Assembly (NCBI RefSeq): GCF_037023145.1
Contig: NZ_CP146091.1
Location: 2,480,001-2,544,000, forward strand
Reading direction: 5' to 3'
Length of the DNA: 64,000 nucleotides
From: Ralstonia sp. RRA
GTDB lineage: Bacteria > Pseudomonadota > Gammaproteobacteria > Burkholderiales > Burkholderiaceae
Part shown: one piece after another, positions 60,337 through 64,000 of the stretch
Numbering within the stretch: position 1 is the first letter of the stretch
Layout of the letters: each line of letters starts with the position of its first letter
Notes under the pieces: model-generated
What the model saw: only the letters and a program-made list of their open reading frames with translations
Database searches by the model: none
What the model was told of the DNA's origin: nothing
Program-made: the position numbers and the translations under genes

Positions 60337-60434
60337 CTTACTTTTCTTTGGCAAGACAAAGAAAAGTGAGTCGTGCCCGGCAGGGTACGAAACAGGGATG
60401 CACCACAAGAACATCCCCTTAGCAGAGGCTCCAA

Positions 60435-61016
60435 CTACCCCCCATTCAACCGGTTATCGCTCCGAGAAGTCGTAGTCACCTTCCCATCCGGCCCAAAGTG
60501 GACATTGAAGAACGCCTTCTCAGTCGGGCTCTCCATCCACCGGTATCCCCACACCTCTTCCTGCTTCAGCTTGAACGCCTCCACCTTGCCCGGCTTGCCG
60601 AGCATCCGGCGGATGTCATCCTTGCTTTGCCCAACCCGCACACGCCCAAAGTTCTCGGCGGTGAGCACCTGCTCAATCTTGCCGACATGGCCATCGGGAG
60701 AAATCGTCACCATCCACGTAGACGTCCCTTCCGGCCCACGCGGGTACTCCAGCTGCCGCGTACCCCCCTCGTTCTCCCAGATCATCTCGGGCTCGCCCGC
60801 TGTGGCCTTCACATCGGCCTCGGTCGACTGCCCGGCAACGATGTCCTTGAACAGCAGGTTGTCCGGTTTGGCCGATTGCCACACCCGCTTGGCCGCCTCC
60901 CCCGCGCGATCGACAGCCTGGTCGACCTTCTGCTGATCGCAACCAAACAACCCGAGCAATGACGTCAGAATGCCCATGGTGACTCCCACTTGTGCGAGTT
61001 GACGACGATGCGGCAT
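60435..61016 (-). CDS. BamE-domain outer-membrane lipoprotein
   Basis: A 193-residue lipoprotein with lipobox LFGC (Cys near residue 26) and a duplicated BamE/SmpA-like fold: FKDIVAGQSTEADVKATAGE near 54 and FGRVRVGQSKDDIRRMLGKP near 120, both carrying the xxGxSxxDVxxxxGxP-type pattern. BamE proteins help the Bam complex insert beta-barrels, though the duplication sets this apart from BamE itself. The ATG at 61016 gives a basic n-region (PHRRQ) before the hydrophobic core and has GAGGGGG upstream. ATG 60977 with GGGAG is a real alternative. It lies 57 bases after tamB. Confidence 0.8.
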   Translation of the reverse strand: MPHRRQLAQVGVTMGILTSLLGLFGCDQQKVDQAVDRAGEAAKRVWQSAKPDNLLFKDIVAGQSTEADVKATAGEPEMIWENEGGTRQLEYPRGPEGTSTWMVTISPDGHVGKIEQVLTAENFGRVRVGQSKDDIRRMLGKPGKVEAFKLKQEEVWGYRWMESPTEKAFFNVHFGPDGKVTTTSRSDNRLNGG

Positions 61017-61073
61017 GGAACCCCCTCGTTCAAAACGTAGATCCGTCGCCATTCTGGCAGCCGGACCGCCCGA

Positions 61074-64000
61074 TTACCAACGCTTGTTGAACAGCACCGA
61101 AGCACCGTTGATCGTGCCGCCACGTGCCACGACCGACCATCTCCGTGAGAATTGCCACGTCATCTTGACGATGGAATCCGCGGTCGACAGGCTTTGCTCG
61201 TAGCCCACGGTGATGCTCTCGGAGATGGCCTTGCCCAGGCTCACCACCTGCGGATCGGTCAGGCCCGAAGTCGACGCCCCGATCGAAAACTCATCCAGCC
61301 CGAAGCGCCGCGCCACATTCTTGCCCGCCACATTGCCCAGCAGCCCAAGCGCTGCGCCGGACATCGCCTGCTGCTGGCCCAGACCAGCGTTGGATGCGCT
61401 ATAGCCGAACATCAGCCACGAGAGCTTGTCTTCATCCGGCACGTTCGGTTCGGAGACCAGCTTCACGCGTGGCTGGCGCACCGTGCCGGTCACCTGCACG
61501 CCGGCCTCAACCTCCTGGTTGCGGCGCATGGCAGTGATGTTGAACGACGGGTTGTTGATCGGCCCAGTGAAGTTCAGCACGCCCTGATCGATGGCCAGCT
61601 TGCGGCCGAACGCTTCATAGGTACTACCTTGGCGCACATAAATCGTGCCAGTGCCACGCAACGGCACCAGCGGCTCGCTATGCACCGTCATCTGGCCGCC
61701 CAGCGAAAGGTCGGCACCCGCGCCCTTGAAGCGGAAGTTGTCGCCAAAGTCGACATCGACGTTGATGACCGGGCTGAAGCGGCCGGCAGGCTTTTCTTCG
61801 CGCTTGACGCCACGCTCGGCCTGATTGCGGGCGGCATCGGCACGACGCACGATGACCACGTCATCGCCAAGTGCGGGCGCGCCGTCCTTGGGCAGATCGA
61901 ACAGGCCGCGGTCGACCTTGAACTTGCCGGTAATGCCCACGCGGTCGTTGTCGTTGGCAATGCGCGCCTGGCCCGACAGCACCAGCGTGCGATCCGGATC
62001 GGCAAAGAGCTGCAGCTTGTCGGCAACGATGGAGCCGCTCAGGTTGGGGTTGGCCTCGCCGAGCTGCACGCGGCCCTTCGCGCGCACCGTGCCGTCGCCG
62101 CCGTAGAACACCACGTCCTGCAGGTCGACCACGTTCTGGTCCAGCGCCACGCGCACCACGCCCTTGGTCAGGCGGATGCCCTGGTCGTACAGCGCCACCT
62201 CGATGTCCTGTCCGGTCAGGAAGCCGCTGATCTTGGGCGCACCAACCGTGCCGGCAAACTGCAGGCTGGCCGCAAGCTGGCCATCGGTTGCAACGTCAGG
62301 GCCGAGCAGGTCGCCGATGCCTTTGAGATGCGGCAGGCTGATGGTCAGCCCGCCTGTCAATGGTGAGGCCGGCGACATCAGCGCCAGTGCACCTGGCGCA
62401 GCATCGCGCGTCAGTCCGATACCGGCATCGAGGTAAAGGTTGCCAACGCGCGTCGACTGCACATCGCCGCGCAATGCCAGCCGCATGCCCTCGCCGCGCG
62501 CCTCCACCACCAGCACGGTCAACCCCAGCGGCGTGAATCCGCGGCCTGCGTTGATCGACAGATCACCGCTGCGACGGGCAAAGCGCGCCGTACCGGTTGC
62601 CGTACCGCCGAGGTCCAGATCCCATTGGCCATCGATGACGAGATCCGTCCGCACCGGAGGTGCCTGGCCCGTCCACGTACGCACCAGTTCCAGAACGCGT
62701 GCGATCTGCAATCCATCGACACGGCCAGCGCTGCGCAGATGGCCCTGGTTGGATTCCACGCGCTCGATGTGGATAGGCGTCTGATCCAGCGTCAGATCTG
62801 CGCGGCCGATCATCAAGCGACTCGGCGCCACCGACACACGTACCGGCGCCGTCAGTTGGAGGTTGGGCGCGCCCTGCGCCGACAGCGTGGAGATCGTGCC
62901 GTCCCACGCATCACCGTCTTTACCGGGCGTCAGTGCGCCATCACCAGCCAGCGCGAACTTGAACGGCTGGCTTCGCACGTTGCCGTCGGCATCGGCGCGG
63001 AAGCGGTGGGCGCGACGCGTACCGTCCAACGTGGCGTGCACTTCGCGCAATGACACACTCGGGGCCGTCACACGCTGCGCGGTCAGCTCGAACTGCAGCG
63101 GCCCGTCGATCCCGTCCCGCATCTGCGCACGGCCGTTCGCCAGTTCGATCTTGTTGCCCTGATAGGCAAGCTGCTGCGCGCGGAAGGTGGCGTCCACCTG
63201 CGGGCGCTTGATCGTGCCGGACACGTCGCCAGACAGGGTGAGCGCCCCGCTCACGCCAAGCTGCAGGCGCGCGAGCTGTGGCGCGTCAACCTCCACGTGC
63301 AGGCGGTCGCCCGCAGCGCCAAAGCTGCCGCGCAGGCTGGCCTTGTTGCCGGCCACATCCAGCTTGGCGTCGCTCGGCAGCAGGCGCATCAATTCGTCAA
63401 CCTTGCGCAGGTGGACGTTGCCGTCGCCCGTCATCGGCAAACCGGCGTAGTCGCTGTTGCGCACCGCAAACTTGATCGCCGCATCGATCGGCTCACCCAG
63501 CGTGCCGCGTGCATCAAAGGTTGCGTTGATACGGCCCTTGGCCACCTTGGCCAGGCGCGACGGGTCAAACTCCGCGAGGTCGCCCTTGAAGGCGAACGAC
63601 TGCACGTCGTCATGCTTGAGCGCGCCCGCCAGCGTCAATCGTGAGCGGCCCAGCGACACCTGCGCACTCTCCACGGCCACCTGCGCCGCGTCGAGCACCG
63701 CCTTGGCCTGCGCACGCATGTCACCGCCGGCAAGATCCAGCGCCACATGCTGCGTACCGCCCGCAAAGTCCACGGTGATGGGGCCGGCGAGCTTCGTTTT
63801 CTCCAGCGACGCGTGCAGCGCCTGCAAGTCGAGCTGGCGCACATCCACTCGCAACGTGCCGTGGCCCTTCTTCACATCCGCGCTGCCAGTCAGTTGCGCG
63901 CCGCCCAGCAGGCGCACATCCAAGCCGGTGAGTTGCTGATCGTCTTCGTTCAGTCGCACCTGTGCGCGCAAGGATTGCAGCGGCAGTTTCTGCTTGTCGA
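61074..64000 (-). CDS. tamB: Translocation and assembly module subunit TamB (partial, N-terminus beyond window)
   Basis: The last ~975 residues of a TamB/YtfN (AsmA-like, DUF490) protein; the frame is open to the window edge, so the start lies outside. TamB spans the periplasm as a long beta-taco and works with TamA in delivering lipids or autotransporters to the outer membrane. The repetitive beta-rich sequence and the conserved C-terminal domain identify it: GTIYVRQGSTYEAFGRKLAI, GVLNFTGPINNPSFNITAMR, PDEDKLSWLMFGYS and the last segments LDEFSIGAS and VKMTWQFSRRWSVVARGG. It is followed by the BamE-like lipoprotein gene, so both concern outer-membrane assembly. Confidence 0.93.
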   Translation of the reverse strand, partial: DKQKLPLQSLRAQVRLNEDDQQLTGLDVRLLGGAQLTGSADVKKGHGTLRVDVRQLDLQALHASLEKTKLAGPITVDFAGGTQHVALDLAGGDMRAQAKAVLDAAQVAVESAQVSLGRSRLTLAGALKHDDVQSFAFKGDLAEFDPSRLAKVAKGRINATFDARGTLGEPIDAAIKFAVRNSDYAGLPMTGDGNVHLRKVDELMRLLPSDAKLDVAGNKASLRGSFGAAGDRLHVEVDAPQLARLQLGVSGALTLSGDVSGTIKRPQVDATFRAQQLAYQGNKIELANGRAQMRDGIDGPLQFELTAQRVTAPSVSLREVHATLDGTRRAHRFRADADGNVRSQPFKFALAGDGALTPGKDGDAWDGTISTLSAQGAPNLQLTAPVRVSVAPSRLMIGRADLTLDQTPIHIERVESNQGHLRSAGRVDGLQIARVLELVRTWTGQAPPVRTDLVIDGQWDLDLGGTATGTARFARRSGDLSINAGRGFTPLGLTVLVVEARGEGMRLALRGDVQSTRVGNLYLDAGIGLTRDAAPGALALMSPASPLTGGLTISLPHLKGIGDLLGPDVATDGQLAASLQFAGTVGAPKISGFLTGQDIEVALYDQGIRLTKGVVRVALDQNVVDLQDVVFYGGDGTVRAKGRVQLGEANPNLSGSIVADKLQLFADPDRTLVLSGQARIANDNDRVGITGKFKVDRGLFDLPKDGAPALGDDVVIVRRADAARNQAERGVKREEKPAGRFSPVINVDVDFGDNFRFKGAGADLSLGGQMTVHSEPLVPLRGTGTIYVRQGSTYEAFGRKLAIDQGVLNFTGPINNPSFNITAMRRNQEVEAGVQVTGTVRQPRVKLVSEPNVPDEDKLSWLMFGYSASNAGLGQQQAMSGAALGLLGNVAGKNVARRFGLDEFSIGASTSGLTDPQVVSLGKAISESITVGYEQSLSTADSIVKMTWQFSRRWSVVARGGTINGASVLFNKRW

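Larger units (their letters stand above)
59013..60410. repeat. Right unit of the inverted repeat pair, split by IS30
   Basis: Read on the minus strand and with the insertion sequence removed, this unit aligns with the left unit almost end to end: GTTTC.TA-CCCTGCCGGG, ACTCACTTTTCTTTG..CAAAGAAAAGTAAG, GGCGCC, a palindrome (59098-59190; arms CCTTGGATTTTTG / CAAAAATCCAAGG) with the core CTGTCTGAGCGCAGCGAG, and GGCGCC again. The two units meet near the terminator-like hairpin at 59040-59069. They are clearly homologous but diverged by many substitutions and small indels. Confidence 0.8.

Noticed and set aside
59379..60434. 351-codon minus-strand ORF opposite the IS30 transposase
   Set aside because: Antisense of a transposase with intact HTH and DDE motifs.

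Overview
The window is GC-rich DNA, densely packed with genes, from a betaproteobacterium of the Burkholderiaceae, most likely Ralstonia or a close relative such as Cupriavidus. This rests on remembered gene order (trxB/ftsK/lolA, rarA/serS, hemC-hemDX-hemY divergent from ppc, argH-decarboxylase-dcd, apbC near metG), on codon use and on protein features. It was not checked by database search. No prophage, CRISPR array, rRNA operon or replication origin is visible.

Layout. 1-4.4 kb: tail of an unidentified gene, a secreted phosphodiesterase, a MipA/OmpV-like porin, an HAD dehalogenase-like hydrolase and an orphan coiled-coil protein. 4.4-15.5 kb: tRNA-Ser(CGA), serS, rarA, a guanidino-compound module (MHS transporter, GbuA-like ureohydrolase, divergent LysR), a small lipoprotein, lolA, ftsK and divergent trxB. 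15.6-22 kb: Smr protein, TRIC-like membrane protein, glnB-methyltransferase-nadE operon, GNAT acyltransferase, a small exported peptide and ppa. 22-25.9 kb: an aldehyde dehydrogenase, SDR and MFS catabolic cassette. 25.9-33.4 kb: hemC-hemDX-hemY (minus strand) and divergent ppc. 33.4-38.1 kb: DHA2 efflux pump with divergent LysR, then a Tat ferritin-like protein divergent from an ECF sigma/anti-sigma pair. 38.1-42.6 kb: argH, an amino-acid decarboxylase and dcd.

42.7-55.6 kb holds a large minus-strand formate dehydrogenase locus: apbC/mrp, DUF3305, DUF3306, a 723-residue poly-ferredoxin, a TorD-type chaperone, a small Tat protein, the molybdenum catalytic subunit (cysteine type, not selenocysteine), the four-cluster Fe-S subunit, an 81-aa lipoprotein, the cytochrome b subunit, a small exported protein, sodC and fdhD. 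Together these would make, load with cofactor and export a periplasm-facing, membrane-bound enzyme that oxidises formate. Several small members have no known role.

55.7-64 kb: an OmpA/glycine-zipper lipoprotein with a structured 3' UTR, metG, a pair of divergent ~240-bp repeat units in inverted orientation, the second split by a complete 1,109-bp IS30-family element, a BamE-like lipoprotein and the 3' part of tamB.

The most unusual structures are the IS30-interrupted inverted repeat pair (58.8-60.4 kb), the small proteins of the formate dehydrogenase locus, and the palindromic regulatory sites between divergent gene pairs.
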